Source: Acaryochloris sp. CCMEE 5410 | GTDB taxonomy: Bacteria; Cyanobacteriota; Cyanobacteriia; Thermosynechococcales; Thermosynechococcaceae | Direction: 5' to 3' | Assembly (NCBI RefSeq): GCF_000238775.2 | Contig: NZ_AFEJ02000001.1 | Location: forward strand, 4,278,001 to 4,342,000 | DNA: 64,000 nucleotides | Part shown: piece after piece, positions 47,878 to 57,061 of the stretch | Numbering within the stretch: position 1 is the stretch's first letter | Layout: every line of letters begins with the position of its first letter | The notes under the pieces: model-generated | What the model saw: only the letters and a program-made list of their open reading frames with translations | The model's database searches: none | Told to the model about the DNA's origin: nothing | Program-made: the position numbers and the translations under genes

Positions 47878-49377
47878 CTAAGTAACTTTCCTCCTTTCAA
47901 GAACATAATGATAGGATGATGCGTTTCGCTCCTTCATGGAGAAATTAGCTTTCTCAAAAGTCTTGATAGAGGCAATATTATCAGGCTTTATATATGCATT
48001 AATCACTTCAATGATCGTTTCTCGAAAAATCAGATGAACCGCTTCCATCAGTAGCCGTGAACCATAACCAGATCCTCTCCGACCTGGAGCCAAATGAATA
48101 TCAATTTCTGCCTGGTTCGTAGCCTCCACATCAAACCTGACTTGCCCAACCGGAAGATCGTCACCATCCATGGCTATAAAAATAAAGCAATTAGGATCTT
48201 GCAACTTATGCGTGAACCATGCCACATGCTCTTCCCAAGAAATTAACTTCGAGGAAAAAGCAGACACTCTCACTTGGGGATCATTGACCCATTCCCATAA
48301 CATCTTGTCATCTGCTTGATTCGCTGTTCTTAATCTCAGGTAGTTATTTCGTAACTTCCTGACAATACGACGACTTCCTTCTCCATCTACTAACTGTCGA
48401 GCCGTATTGGAGAGCGTCTGTCTAAGATCAGATGACATTAGCAGGTTATCAACAGCATCAGTAATCGACCTTGGACTTATTGAAGAGTACCATCCTAAAT
48501 TAATTGCAGCCCCTAGATCATCCAACTTTTCTGCAACTTCAAGCTGATTATCAGCTAGAACAATAATCAAGTTCGGCAAACCTAAAAAAGCTATATCCCA
48601 GCAAGTACTACCTCCAGCAGTAACAGCGATATCAGCCCAGACAATCAGCTCTGCCATATTGCTAACATTACACTTCAAGACAATATTTAGATCTGTTTTC
48701 TGGGTAAAATCTAACAACTGCTCATAGTTTGGATTGCTACCACCAATAACAACAATAATTTCTACCTCTTGATCCTTGATGTTCTCCAAGCCTTTCAGAA
48801 CATTTAGTGTCACATTATTCGGATCAGCCCCTCCTAGGGTGACAAAGATTTTTTTTCCCTTGGTTGGGATTTCTCTCAACCAATTGCGATATCCATAAAA
48901 TTCATTCCTGATCAGCGAATACGTACAACCCAATAAAAGTTTGGTATAAGATTCCTTATGAGCGTACAGTGTTTCGCTAGCATAAACATTGGGATTAACG
49001 ATATAATCAGCCCAATAATGTTGGGCATGCCCATAATCATCAATAGCTAATAGTTGCAGCCCATTTTTTTTGATCCAGGACTGATAAGTTTCTCCAAAAT
49101 GGTAGCCATCTAGTATCATCCAGGCTGCCTTAAATACTTTAGAGAGTTCTACTGTATACACGGCATCCTCTTGACTACCTGGAACAATTGAGTCTGCCAA
49201 ATAGCGAACCTGTACTCCTTCCATTTGCAAACGATCTGCGACGGGTCGCGTACTAAGGCTTGTTAGGTAGGTTACTTGCCCTCCTTCATCCAGGCACACT
49301 TGAGCCAGAGCAAGACACCGCATTACATGACCTATACCCTGCTGACGAGAAGCATCTGCACGAATTAAAAGATGCAT
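47878..49377 (-). CDS. pseG: PseG-PseH fusion: UDP-sugar hydrolase plus N-acetyltransferase
   Basis: 499 residues, two enzymes in one chain. Residues 1 to about 340 are PseG, a GT-B-like hydrolase that frees 2,4-diacetamido-trideoxyaltrose from UDP: MHLLIRADASRQQGIGHVMR at the N-terminus and TAGGSTCWDIAFLGLPNLII near 255. Residues about 350-499 are a GNAT acetyltransferase, the place of PseH, with LRLRTANQADDKMLWEWVND and the acetyl-CoA loop GRRGSGYGSRLLMEAV. PseH acetylates the 4-amino group made by PseC, so fusion joins consecutive steps. It is followed by the methylase, with 3 bp between the genes. Confidence 0.9.
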   Translation of the reverse strand: MHLLIRADASRQQGIGHVMRCLALAQVCLDEGGQVTYLTSLSTRPVADRLQMEGVQVRYLADSIVPGSQEDAVYTVELSKVFKAAWMILDGYHFGETYQSWIKKNGLQLLAIDDYGHAQHYWADYIVNPNVYASETLYAHKESYTKLLLGCTYSLIRNEFYGYRNWLREIPTKGKKIFVTLGGADPNNVTLNVLKGLENIKDQEVEIIVVIGGSNPNYEQLLDFTQKTDLNIVLKCNVSNMAELIVWADIAVTAGGSTCWDIAFLGLPNLIIVLADNQLEVAEKLDDLGAAINLGWYSSISPRSITDAVDNLLMSSDLRQTLSNTARQLVDGEGSRRIVRKLRNNYLRLRTANQADDKMLWEWVNDPQVRVSAFSSKLISWEEHVAWFTHKLQDPNCFIFIAMDGDDLPVGQVRFDVEATNQAEIDIHLAPGRRGSGYGSRLLMEAVHLIFRETIIEVINAYIKPDNIASIKTFEKANFSMKERNASSYHYVLERRKVT

Positions 49378-49380
49378 ATC

Positions 49381-50004
49381 TCAAGTGGTCTTTTTCATCA
49401 AAAACCAAGTTGTATCATCTTGAGGAAAATTAGGATCTCTGTGATACGAAAATCCATAATCCACAAGCTTCAGATCAGGATATTTATCAAGAAGATCACC
49501 TGCGAAATCTCTCTTAAAAAGTTTATTTTCATGTCCACGATAGGTCACTTCCACGGGGACAGGGTTAAAATACTCAATCACCAGAATATATTTACAAGAT
49601 GCTTGATAAAGCAAGTTGTAAACCTTATCAATGAAGTCAGGATTTATATGAATCAAAACGCCTTTAATCAAAACCAAATCATACTCAGCTTCTGCTTGAA
49701 AATCTAGTAAAGATTGATGATAAGGTTGTACCCATTTCAGTTGTTGAAGATGCTTAATTGCTTTATCATTGATTTCCACAGCAGAAAACACTGCACTAGG
49801 CCTGAGTGTTTTCAATGCATGCAGATTCAGGCCCAGATTAGCCCCTAGTTCTAAGACACTATTGACTTGATCAGTTCGAGATAGAATTTTTGAAAAAAGG
49901 GCTATATTCGCAGCGATCGCGTCAGCACCATTGTTCCTATCAACATAATCATCGCCAAATTGTCCAGCCCAAAACACCTCTTGATCTGTTTTAAATGACC
50001 GCAT
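49381..50004 (-). CDS. Pseudaminic acid biosynthesis-associated methylase
   Basis: 207 residues. QEVFWAGQFGDDYVDRN at the N-terminus, then the SAM site VLELGANLGLNLHAL near 67 and FSAVEINDKAIKHLQQL. This N-terminal block is typical of the small methylases found almost only next to pseudaminic acid genes. It shares one base with the pseF stop (TAATG), so the two are coupled. It may O-methylate pseudaminic acid or a precursor; this step is not established for the family. Confidence 0.85.
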   Translation of the reverse strand: MRSFKTDQEVFWAGQFGDDYVDRNNGADAIAANIALFSKILSRTDQVNSVLELGANLGLNLHALKTLRPSAVFSAVEINDKAIKHLQQLKWVQPYHQSLLDFQAEAEYDLVLIKGVLIHINPDFIDKVYNLLYQASCKYILVIEYFNPVPVEVTYRGHENKLFKRDFAGDLLDKYPDLKLVDYGFSYHRDPNFPQDDTTWFLMKKTT

Positions 50005-50744
50005 TAAGTTTCACCATATGCTTTCTGTTTGATATTCGAGTTTATGCGAATCCACTCGGGATTTTGTTCATGTAGCCTTAAACAATCTTCCATAGAAAAG
50101 TACGGCAATGTAGGATATAGATTCTCCAACATCACTTTTACTAATAAAAAGTCTTCCATAGTGTCAACCGTCCATCGATGCTGGGATTGGTCTTCACAAT
50201 GCCTAACGTGCCCTATTCGATACTGTTCAGGATGTCGGTAAATATATGGTGTAACATGCTCCCTATCTGCCTTAGATGTAGCTTGAGCATGAATTTGCTT
50301 CAGTACACGGAACGAGAAAACCTCTGTATCCATCCCACGAGGATAAGTGCGTTCTAAACAATTAGCAACATAATCTTTGGCCGGCGAAGCCAGGCAGTAG
50401 GCATGAATGACTTGGTCAACCACCATTGGATCAATCAATGGACAATCTGATGTAATTCGAACAACGACATCAGCATCGAATAGTTGAGCTGATTCATAGT
50501 ATCTCGAGAGAACATCTTCCTCTGAACCTCGGTAAGAGGAGACATTTAGCTGGTTACAAAGGGTAACGATGGGATCATCAGTAAGGTTGGTTGTAGTGGC
50601 CACCACAACATCATCCGCATTACTGACTCGTTTGAGCCGTTCAAGCTGATATTCCAGTAGTGGTTTACCCAATACTTTTTTTAGAACTTTGCCGGGCAGG
50701 CGAGTTGAAGTCATGCGAGCTTGCACAACTATCAGAATTCTCAT
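50004..50744 (-). CDS. pseF: CMP-pseudaminic acid cytidylyltransferase
   Basis: 246 residues. The N-terminus IVVQARMTSTRLPGKVLKKV is the CTP-binding signature of the spore-coat SpsF/PseF cytidylyltransferases. VVRITSDCPLIDPMVVDQV near 97 holds the metal-binding Asp, and EHVTPYIYRHPEQYRIGH follows. It activates the free nonulosonic acid to the CMP form used by transferases. It overlaps pseC by 4 nt (ATGA). Confidence 0.87.
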   Translation of the reverse strand: MRILIVVQARMTSTRLPGKVLKKVLGKPLLEYQLERLKRVSNADDVVVATTTNLTDDPIVTLCNQLNVSSYRGSEEDVLSRYYESAQLFDADVVVRITSDCPLIDPMVVDQVIHAYCLASPAKDYVANCLERTYPRGMDTEVFSFRVLKQIHAQATSKADREHVTPYIYRHPEQYRIGHVRHCEDQSQHRWTVDTMEDFLLVKVMLENLYPTLPYFSMEDCLRLHEQNPEWIRINSNIKQKAYGET

Positions 50745-51907
50745 CGCACAATCGCTTTAAGTGTGTCTACAATATAGTCTTGCTGTTCAAGCGTTAATCC
50801 ATAATGCAGAGGGATGCTAATCGCCTCACTATAATACTTCTCTGCTTCAGGGAAATCCCCGCGTTGAAATCCAAGATCGGTGTAGTAAGGCTGGGTATGA
50901 ACTGGGATATAGTGAAGATTAACTCCTATATTTGCTCGTCTCAACTCTTCAAAGATCTGTCTGTGCGTCTTACTAAGCTCTGGTAACCGCAATCGAATGA
51001 CATACAAATGCCAACTAGACTCACAGTCTTTATGTTGAAGAGGAAGTTGAATGGGCAAATGAGATAGCAGCTGATTATAACGGCGAGCCAAAAATCTGCG
51101 ACGGTCAACAAACGTCTCTAGCCTATCCATCTGACTTGCACCTAACGCTGCCTGAATATCAGTCATGCGATAGTTATATCCCAGCTCAAGCTGCTGATAG
51201 TACCAGGGCCCTTCAGATATCTCCCTCATTAATCTTGGATTGCGTGTGATACCGTGCGTCCTTAAACGAGTCAGTTTTTCGAACAAATCAGTATTGTTTG
51301 TCAGGACCATTCCTCCTTCACCCGAAGTAATGATTTTCACAGGGTGAAAGCTAAAAACCGTTAAATCTGAGTATTGACACGAGCCAACTGCTTTATCACA
51401 ATACCGGGCCCCAATCGCATGAGAGGCATCTTCTAAAATTTTGATGTCATATTGCCTCGCAAGAGACGATATTATCTCCATCTGGCAGGATTGCCCTGCA
51501 AAGTGTACAGGGATAATGACTTTAGGTAATTTACCTAACTGAGCAGCCGCAGACAGTTTATTTTCTAATTGTTGAACACTGAGATTATATAGTGTCGGAT
51601 CTATATCTACGAAATCCACTGAAGCCCCACAATACAGACCACAGTTTGCAGAGGCAACAAACGTATTGGGCGAAGTCCATATAACATCGCCTTCACTTAA
51701 TCCTAGAGCCAGGCAGGAAATATGTAGGGCAGCAGTGGCACTACTGACGGCAACCGCATAACGACTCCCACAATAGTTAGCCACCAACTCTTCAAAACGT
51801 TCTATCGCTGGCCCTTGAGTAATATAATCTGATGTCAATACATCGATTACAGCATCAATATCCGCTTGATTGATATCCTGCCGACCATATGGAATAAAAT
51901 TTGACAT
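50741..51907 (-). CDS. pseC: UDP-4-keto-6-deoxy-L-altrosamine aminotransferase
   Basis: 388 residues, DegT/DnrJ family fold-type I PLP enzyme. The N-terminal MSNFIPYGRQDINQADIDAV is characteristic of PseC. The pocket includes AVSSATAALHISCLALG, IEDASHAIGARY-type segment (here ILEDASHAIGARYCDKAV), and the PLP lysine in FSFHPVKIITSGEGGMV near 188. It adds an amino group at C4 of the PseB product using glutamate. 10 bp from pseB. Confidence 0.9.
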   Translation of the reverse strand: MSNFIPYGRQDINQADIDAVIDVLTSDYITQGPAIERFEELVANYCGSRYAVAVSSATAALHISCLALGLSEGDVIWTSPNTFVASANCGLYCGASVDFVDIDPTLYNLSVQQLENKLSAAAQLGKLPKVIIPVHFAGQSCQMEIISSLARQYDIKILEDASHAIGARYCDKAVGSCQYSDLTVFSFHPVKIITSGEGGMVLTNNTDLFEKLTRLRTHGITRNPRLMREISEGPWYYQQLELGYNYRMTDIQAALGASQMDRLETFVDRRRFLARRYNQLLSHLPIQLPLQHKDCESSWHLYVIRLRLPELSKTHRQIFEELRRANIGVNLHYIPVHTQPYYTDLGFQRGDFPEAEKYYSEAISIPLHYGLTLEQQDYIVDTLKAIVR

Positions 51908-51917
51908 TAGCTATAAA

Positions 51918-52934
51918 TTATGCTGTAAAACTAGGATCTACATGTTTCTGAATTAGAGACTGTATCTCAGAAATGGTAAGAAAGTGGTTGTTATCTCCAG
52001 AGTTATAGCTAAAACCTACCGGAACAAGTTCAGCACCCGTCAATTGGCAATACTCTTCTAAGGTGTAATTCATGTTGACAGGAAGAATCGCAAAATAGTC
52101 ACCAACCTTTACGGTAGAAGTTGAATCAGAGGTCGTGATTAATTCCTCATGAATTTTCTCACCTGGTCTCAAGCCGATAATTGTATGCTTACATTGAGGT
52201 CCAATCGCCTTGGCAATATCTGTGACACGATATGAAGGCATCTTAGGCACAAGTATCTCCCCACCTCTAGAATTCTCGATTGACCAAAGTACCATCTCAA
52301 CCCCCTCTTCAAGAGAGATATTGAAGCGAGTCATCTGTGGATCAGTAATCGGTAAGATGCCTTCATGACGTTTTTTTAGAAAAAACGGTATCACCGAACC
52401 CCGAGATCCCATAACGTTCCCATAGCGGACGACGCTAAAGGTTAAATCGCGGTTCCCTTTGATGTTATTGGCTGCTATGAATAATTTGTCGGAGCATAGT
52501 TTGGTGGCTCCATATAGATTAATGGGAGCTGCAGCTTTATCTGTCGAAAGAGCAATTACTTGCTTGACTTGTGTATTAAGAGCTGATTGGATGACATTCT
52601 CTGCACCCAGAACATTAGTTTTGATACACTCCATTGGATTGTATTCTGCGGTAGGAACTTGCTTCAATGCTGCTGCATGAATGACGATGTCAATGCCTTC
52701 AAAAGCTAACATTAAGCGTTGATTATCTCGGATATCCCCTATGAAATATCTAATTCCTGGGTAGTTTTGGCTTGAGTATTGCTGCGCCATTTCATATTGC
52801 TTAAGCTCATCTCGAGAATAAATTACAAGACGTCTTATATTTGGAAACTGGCTTAAAATAATGTCTACAAATTTCTTTCCGAAAGATCCAGTTCCTCCTG
52901 TGATTAAGAGAGAGCTGTTTTCATTTATAACCAT
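51918..52934 (-). CDS. pseB: UDP-GlcNAc 4,6-dehydratase (inverting)
   Basis: 338 residues, extended SDR. The NADP-binding motif LLITGGTGSFGKKFV is at residues 9-23. VIHAAALKQVPTAEYNP and IALSTDKAAAPINLYGATK (Ser/Thr, Tyr and Lys of the active site, YxxxK) follow. It catalyses dehydration with C5 inversion, the first committed step of pseudaminic acid synthesis. It heads the tightly spaced pseB-pseC-pseF-methylase run. Compare the CapD-type protein at 57-59 kb, which has Met in place of this Tyr. Confidence 0.92.
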   Translation of the reverse strand: MVINENSSLLITGGTGSFGKKFVDIILSQFPNIRRLVIYSRDELKQYEMAQQYSSQNYPGIRYFIGDIRDNQRLMLAFEGIDIVIHAAALKQVPTAEYNPMECIKTNVLGAENVIQSALNTQVKQVIALSTDKAAAPINLYGATKLCSDKLFIAANNIKGNRDLTFSVVRYGNVMGSRGSVIPFFLKKRHEGILPITDPQMTRFNISLEEGVEMVLWSIENSRGGEILVPKMPSYRVTDIAKAIGPQCKHTIIGLRPGEKIHEELITTSDSTSTVKVGDYFAILPVNMNYTLEEYCQLTGAELVPVGFSYNSGDNNHFLTISEIQSLIQKHVDPSFTA

Positions 52935-52978
52935 AAATAACTAACCAGATATGACACAAAGTTTATGCAAAGTACGCT

Positions 52979-54139
52979 TTAAGTACAACAAATTGGTGTT
53001 TGTTTAAAGAGTTTGATGTCAGTAGATATTTTTTCTATCATCTTTGGTTTTAACTCCGGCCAAATTGGTAGACTTAGAACTTCTTTAGAACATTGGTGAC
53101 TCACGTTACACTTGCTATATTGCCCTTGATATACTGGCAGCTGATCCTGTGGGATTGGGTAATATATCATGGAATCAACTCCTTGCTTTGATAAAGCTTC
53201 TTTGAGCGCATTACGCTGTTCGTCTAATACACGAATTGTATATTGGTTGAAAACGTGTCCTTTAATGATTTGTGGCGTAATTACACCAAGAATCCCTTCT
53301 AATTCGTGATTGTAAGTACGAGCTATCTTTTGCCGGGTTTGATTCCACTGATCTACATACTTTAGCTTTGTCCTTAGAATGGCAGCCTGGATAGTGTCCA
53401 ACCGGGAATTATATCCTAAAACTTCATTCTGATACTTTTTTTGAGTTCCATGAACTCGTAGCATGTAAGCTTGTTCAGCTATTGTGTCATCGTCTGTGAC
53501 AACCAGGCCACCATCTCCATATGCTCCAAGATTTTTGGAAGGAAAAAAGGAGTAGGCTCCTACCGTACCCATAGTGCCTGCGAGTTTGCCATAGATATCA
53601 CTCAAACCATCTGAATTTGCGATATTTAGAGCCGGATTATAGTACTTGGCGCCAAATGCCTGTGCACAATCTTCAATGACTTTCAAGTTATATTGATGGG
53701 CAATCTCTAAAATCTTTGCCATGTCTGCTGGCCGCCCATATAAATGAACCGGCATAATAGCTTTTGTGTTGGATGTGATTTTAGCTGTAATTTCTTGCGC
53801 TGCAATATTAAATGTATCGGCTTCAATATCAGCAAATATAGGCTTAGCACCCACATTGCTAATTGATTCTGCTGTTGCACAAAAAGAGAAAGGTGTGGTA
53901 ATCACCTCATCCCCTGGGCCAATTCCTAGTGCTCTCAATCCAATCACTAATGCATCTGTTCCAGAGTTGACGCTAATCGCATACTTGACGCCGAGATAAG
54001 TTGCAACCTCTTGCTCAAATAACTGAACATCTGGCCCCAGAATAAATTCGCCTGATACCAGTACTCTATTAATCGCTTCATTAATCTCAGCTTCCAGAAA
54101 AGCGTATTGGGTTTTGAGATCAAGGAAGGGAATTTTCAT
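52979..54139 (-). CDS. DegT/DnrJ/EryC1 family sugar aminotransferase
   Basis: 386 residues, PLP-dependent. The N-terminal KIPFLDLKTQYAFLEAEINE is the family start. AISVNSGTDALVIGLRALGI binds the cofactor phosphate, and VIEDCAQAFGAKYYNP and the Schiff-base Lys in YSFFPSKNLGAYGDGG near 200 are clear. It is distinct from pseC and must aminate another 3- or 4-keto sugar nucleotide. With the Gfo/Idh oxidoreductase upstream it could make a 3-amino sugar (WlbA/WlbC-like pairing), which is inference. Confidence 0.9.
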   Translation of the reverse strand: MKIPFLDLKTQYAFLEAEINEAINRVLVSGEFILGPDVQLFEQEVATYLGVKYAISVNSGTDALVIGLRALGIGPGDEVITTPFSFCATAESISNVGAKPIFADIEADTFNIAAQEITAKITSNTKAIMPVHLYGRPADMAKILEIAHQYNLKVIEDCAQAFGAKYYNPALNIANSDGLSDIYGKLAGTMGTVGAYSFFPSKNLGAYGDGGLVVTDDDTIAEQAYMLRVHGTQKKYQNEVLGYNSRLDTIQAAILRTKLKYVDQWNQTRQKIARTYNHELEGILGVITPQIIKGHVFNQYTIRVLDEQRNALKEALSKQGVDSMIYYPIPQDQLPVYQGQYSKCNVSHQCSKEVLSLPIWPELKPKMIEKISTDIKLFKQTPICCT

Positions 54140-54593
54140 GCTTGTCTAATGAATGCCATGAGTAAGACTATCAATTTAGAAATTAGCCGCTGTAGCACGT
54201 CTATAGACACTCGTGTAAAGCTATGACTAGCACCATGAAAACTTTTCAGGGGACTAGATCTGGCATGTTGCCCACCCGGTGGTTGATATTGTGCAGTCAG
54301 TGTGTGGCGTATGTAAACACTCCTCTCCATGAGGATTTTTGGTGTTGATGTCGCCATATTTTTAAGGCATTAAATAAGGCTTGCAAGGGTTATGTAATGT
54401 GTAAAGAAAGGAATTGTGTTGGATGAAGAATGGGTTGGGGTTGTGAGAGTGGCATTTCATGCTTCAACGTTATCTGGCTATTGTGAAGTGTAAAGTGAAC
54501 TGGGTGCAATAAATAAAGGAGTAAGAATCTTGCCTTTTTTTTATTAGCTTCTAGAAGATTCATAGACTCAGTTGTTTAATCTCTCATGTCAGC
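54140..54593. other. Gap of 454 bp without a recognised feature
   Basis: Lies between the aminotransferase and the oxidoreductase genes, both leftward. A 73-codon minus frame at 54136-54357 has no family resemblance and no ribosome site. I see no terminator hairpin or repeat; a promoter for the downstream pse run may be here. Confidence 0.4.
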
Positions 54594-55538
54594 TCAGCAA
54601 CACATCACCTCTTGAGCTTTTTCCAAAATGTCAACAACAGCAACCCCATTCCAACCATTAGATCTCGGTTGCTGGCGTGTATTGAGACACTCAAGAAAAT
54701 GCTCACACTCTAATTGAAGCGGTTGAGTAGTAGCTATGTCGGCTATCCAAGCCTTAGCATCAATTTGTTGGAGGTTAGTATCAATGGATTTTTCATAAAC
54801 TGTGACTCGTTGCATTACTTCGTCATAAGTTATCATTTGTCGCTCTGCAATAATAGTGGTGGATCTCTGTAATTGTGGATGATACCAAGAGACATAAATA
54901 TGTGAGGTTTGACCACTCTCAAAAATTAAATCAACATGGACATTATCAGCAATATGAGGTTGTATCATGGCAAGGCCATTAGCCTGTATTGCTTGCAGGT
55001 TAGGGTTGTTCAGTAAATCCAGCACAACAGATATATCATGGGGGGCAAAAGACCACCAAACGTTTTTGTCTGAGCATGTTCTGCCTAGTCTGGTGCGTTG
55101 AGCCATGATATGCAAAACCTTACCTGCTTGACCGCTAATGAGATGATTGCGTATCCATGCGATCGCAGGTTGATACAACAGTAAATGTCCCACCATTAAA
55201 ATCAGATCATGCTGATCTGCATATTGGGCTAGCTCAATGGCTTCTTGGGTAAGCAATGTCATTGGTTTTTCAAGAAAGACATCTTTACCAGCGCCTAGAG
55301 CAGCCTTCGCCAAGGAATAATGGGTTGAAGCGGGTGTTGCAAAGACTATTGCTGAGATGTCAGTTTCTAAAACTTCTCGATAGTCACTATAAATCTGCAG
55401 ATTTTGATAGTTGGAAGCAACGGTCTGCCGTAGGTCTGGTTTAATCTCGACAACACCTGCTAAAGCATGGAGTTCATGAAAATTCTTAATTAGGTTCTTA
55501 CCCCAGTTACCTGCACCAACCACAACAACTTTGTTCAT
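54594..55538 (-). CDS. Gfo/Idh/MocA family oxidoreductase
   Basis: 314 residues from the ATG at 55538 (a GTG two codons upstream opens the frame). The NAD(P)-binding strand is KVVVVGAGNWGKNLIKNFHE. Then come AIVFATPASTHYSLAKAAL and DVFLEKPMTLLTQEAIEL, the EKP motif of the family, and HDISVVLDLLNNP with the catalytic His region near 172. Members oxidise or reduce sugars and sugar nucleotides; WlbA/WbpB-type relatives oxidise UDP-GlcNAcA at C3. The following aminotransferase would fit such a path. Confidence 0.85.
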   Translation of the reverse strand: MNKVVVVGAGNWGKNLIKNFHELHALAGVVEIKPDLRQTVASNYQNLQIYSDYREVLETDISAIVFATPASTHYSLAKAALGAGKDVFLEKPMTLLTQEAIELAQYADQHDLILMVGHLLLYQPAIAWIRNHLISGQAGKVLHIMAQRTRLGRTCSDKNVWWSFAPHDISVVLDLLNNPNLQAIQANGLAMIQPHIADNVHVDLIFESGQTSHIYVSWYHPQLQRSTTIIAERQMITYDEVMQRVTVYEKSIDTNLQQIDAKAWIADIATTQPLQLECEHFLECLNTRQQPRSNGWNGVAVVDILEKAQEVMCC

Positions 55539-55700
55539 AAACACTGGGTATTTCTAAATCGATATGGATTAGATCAGTTCCCATATGGAGTGTAGAAGAT
55601 AGTTGGCTTAATCGCTTGTTTGTCAGGCCATTATTAACATTTCTCACTTCACCCTCTAGTTGAGCTATCACAGCAGTAACACCATTGTTTAACCCAAATC

Positions 55701-57002
55701 GTGCGACAAACCACCAATCCTTATCGCTTGGTACGTCGAGCGAGCATCATCCTATCAGCCGCTTCAGGCGAAAGTAATACCCAGATTAGCCGTCAATGGC
55801 AGCTCGACCACAACCAAGTTCGCTATTGGCGTCAGCGCTGGCTAGATAACCAAGAGCGTCTTGCCCTTTGTGAGCAGGTGGATGACAGCGAAACAGAATT
55901 AACCCAGCAAGTGTTGGAGACCTTAACAGATGCCCCACGTCCAGGTGTCCCCCCCACCTTTACCCCAGAGCAGGTGGTCCAAATTGTGGCCATTGCCCCA
56001 GGACTAAGCTCGCCCTGTGAGTCAATAGACGCCTGAAGAGATTGCTGATGAGGCGGTTAAACGTGGCATCGTCACTCATATTTCGGCAAGCAGTGTGAGA
56101 CGTTTTTTGGGGAGAGGCTCAGCTGCAGACCCATCGGAGTCGCTATTGGCTCAATGCTAACCCTGAAGATCCAGAGCTGTTCGAGGCGAAAGTGCATCAG
56201 GTTTGCCAACTGTATGAATCAGCAGCTGAATTGGATGCTCAACAGATTCACCTTGTCAGTACGGATGAAATGACGGGCATTCAAGCGCTTGAACGACTAC
56301 ATCCAGACCAAGCCATGAAACCAGGGCAACCACGTCGCTTGGAATATGAATATGAGCGGCATGGTACCCTCAGTCTGATCGCCAACTGGCATGTGGCTCT
56401 AAGAAAGGTGATTGCGCCTTCTATCGGACCCACTCGAAAAGAATTTGACTTTGCCAATCATATTGCCAATACAGTTGAAACTGCACCAGACGATGGGGGA
56501 GCATGTCACCTTTGCAGATGCACAAAATTTAGAATTAAAAATTTGGTGTCTGAAAGCAAGGCTAGCAAGGATTTCTGAGATGAGTATAAATACTAGCTTG
56601 CAAAAGTGACATGCTCCCGACGATGGATGGGTTTTTCTGCTCGACCAACTCAATACCCACCGGTCTGCTTCCCTAGTGCGATGGGTCGCGGTCTGTTGCG
56701 GTATTGATGCAGATTTAGGCGTTAAAGGTCAATCCGGCATCCTTAAATCGATGGAGACTCGCACGGCTTTCTTGAGCGACCCCAGCCATCGGATTCGGTT
56801 TGTTTATATCCCCAAACATACCTCCTGGCTTAATCAGATTGAATGCTGGTTTAGTATTTTGGTGCGTCGATTGATTCGTCGAGGAAATTTCACCTCAACG
56901 GATGATTTACAGCAGCGTATCCTAGAATTTATTGAGTATTTCAATCACACTATGGCCAAACCTTTCAACTGGCAATTTAAGGGATTCACGCCGCACGAAT
57001 AA
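55701..57002 (+). pseudogene. IS630-family transposase, decayed and split by a MITE
   Basis: Three frame pieces make up one transposase. 55701-56036 is the N-terminal DNA-binding part (RRASIILSAASGESNTQISR, a helix-turn-helix). 56192-56490 carries the first catalytic Asp in LVSTDEMTGIQAL. 56627-57002 carries the second Asp in FLLDQLNTHR and the Glu in SWLNQIECWFS. There are frame changes near 56020 and 56110, and the stretch before the second Asp is interrupted by the 122-bp element at 56497-56618. Removing that element restores ETAPDDGWVFLLDQLNTH exactly. The outer IS ends were not identified. Confidence 0.85.
56497..56618. repeat. 122-bp MITE with 8-bp target duplication inside the IS630 transposase
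   Basis: The ends are GGGAGCATGTCACCTTTGCA and, inverted, GGGAGCATGTCACTTTTGCA (one difference in 20). It is flanked on both sides by GACGATGG (56489-56496 and 56619-56626), the duplicated target. The interior is non-coding. An 8-bp duplication and GGG-tipped ends do not fit the IS630 family (TA targets), so a different transposase mobilised it. Confidence 0.93.
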
Positions 57003-57061
57003 CTGATGAACTATTTACAGATCTATGGACTAGGTATCTTCGACAAACTCAGTGAATGATA

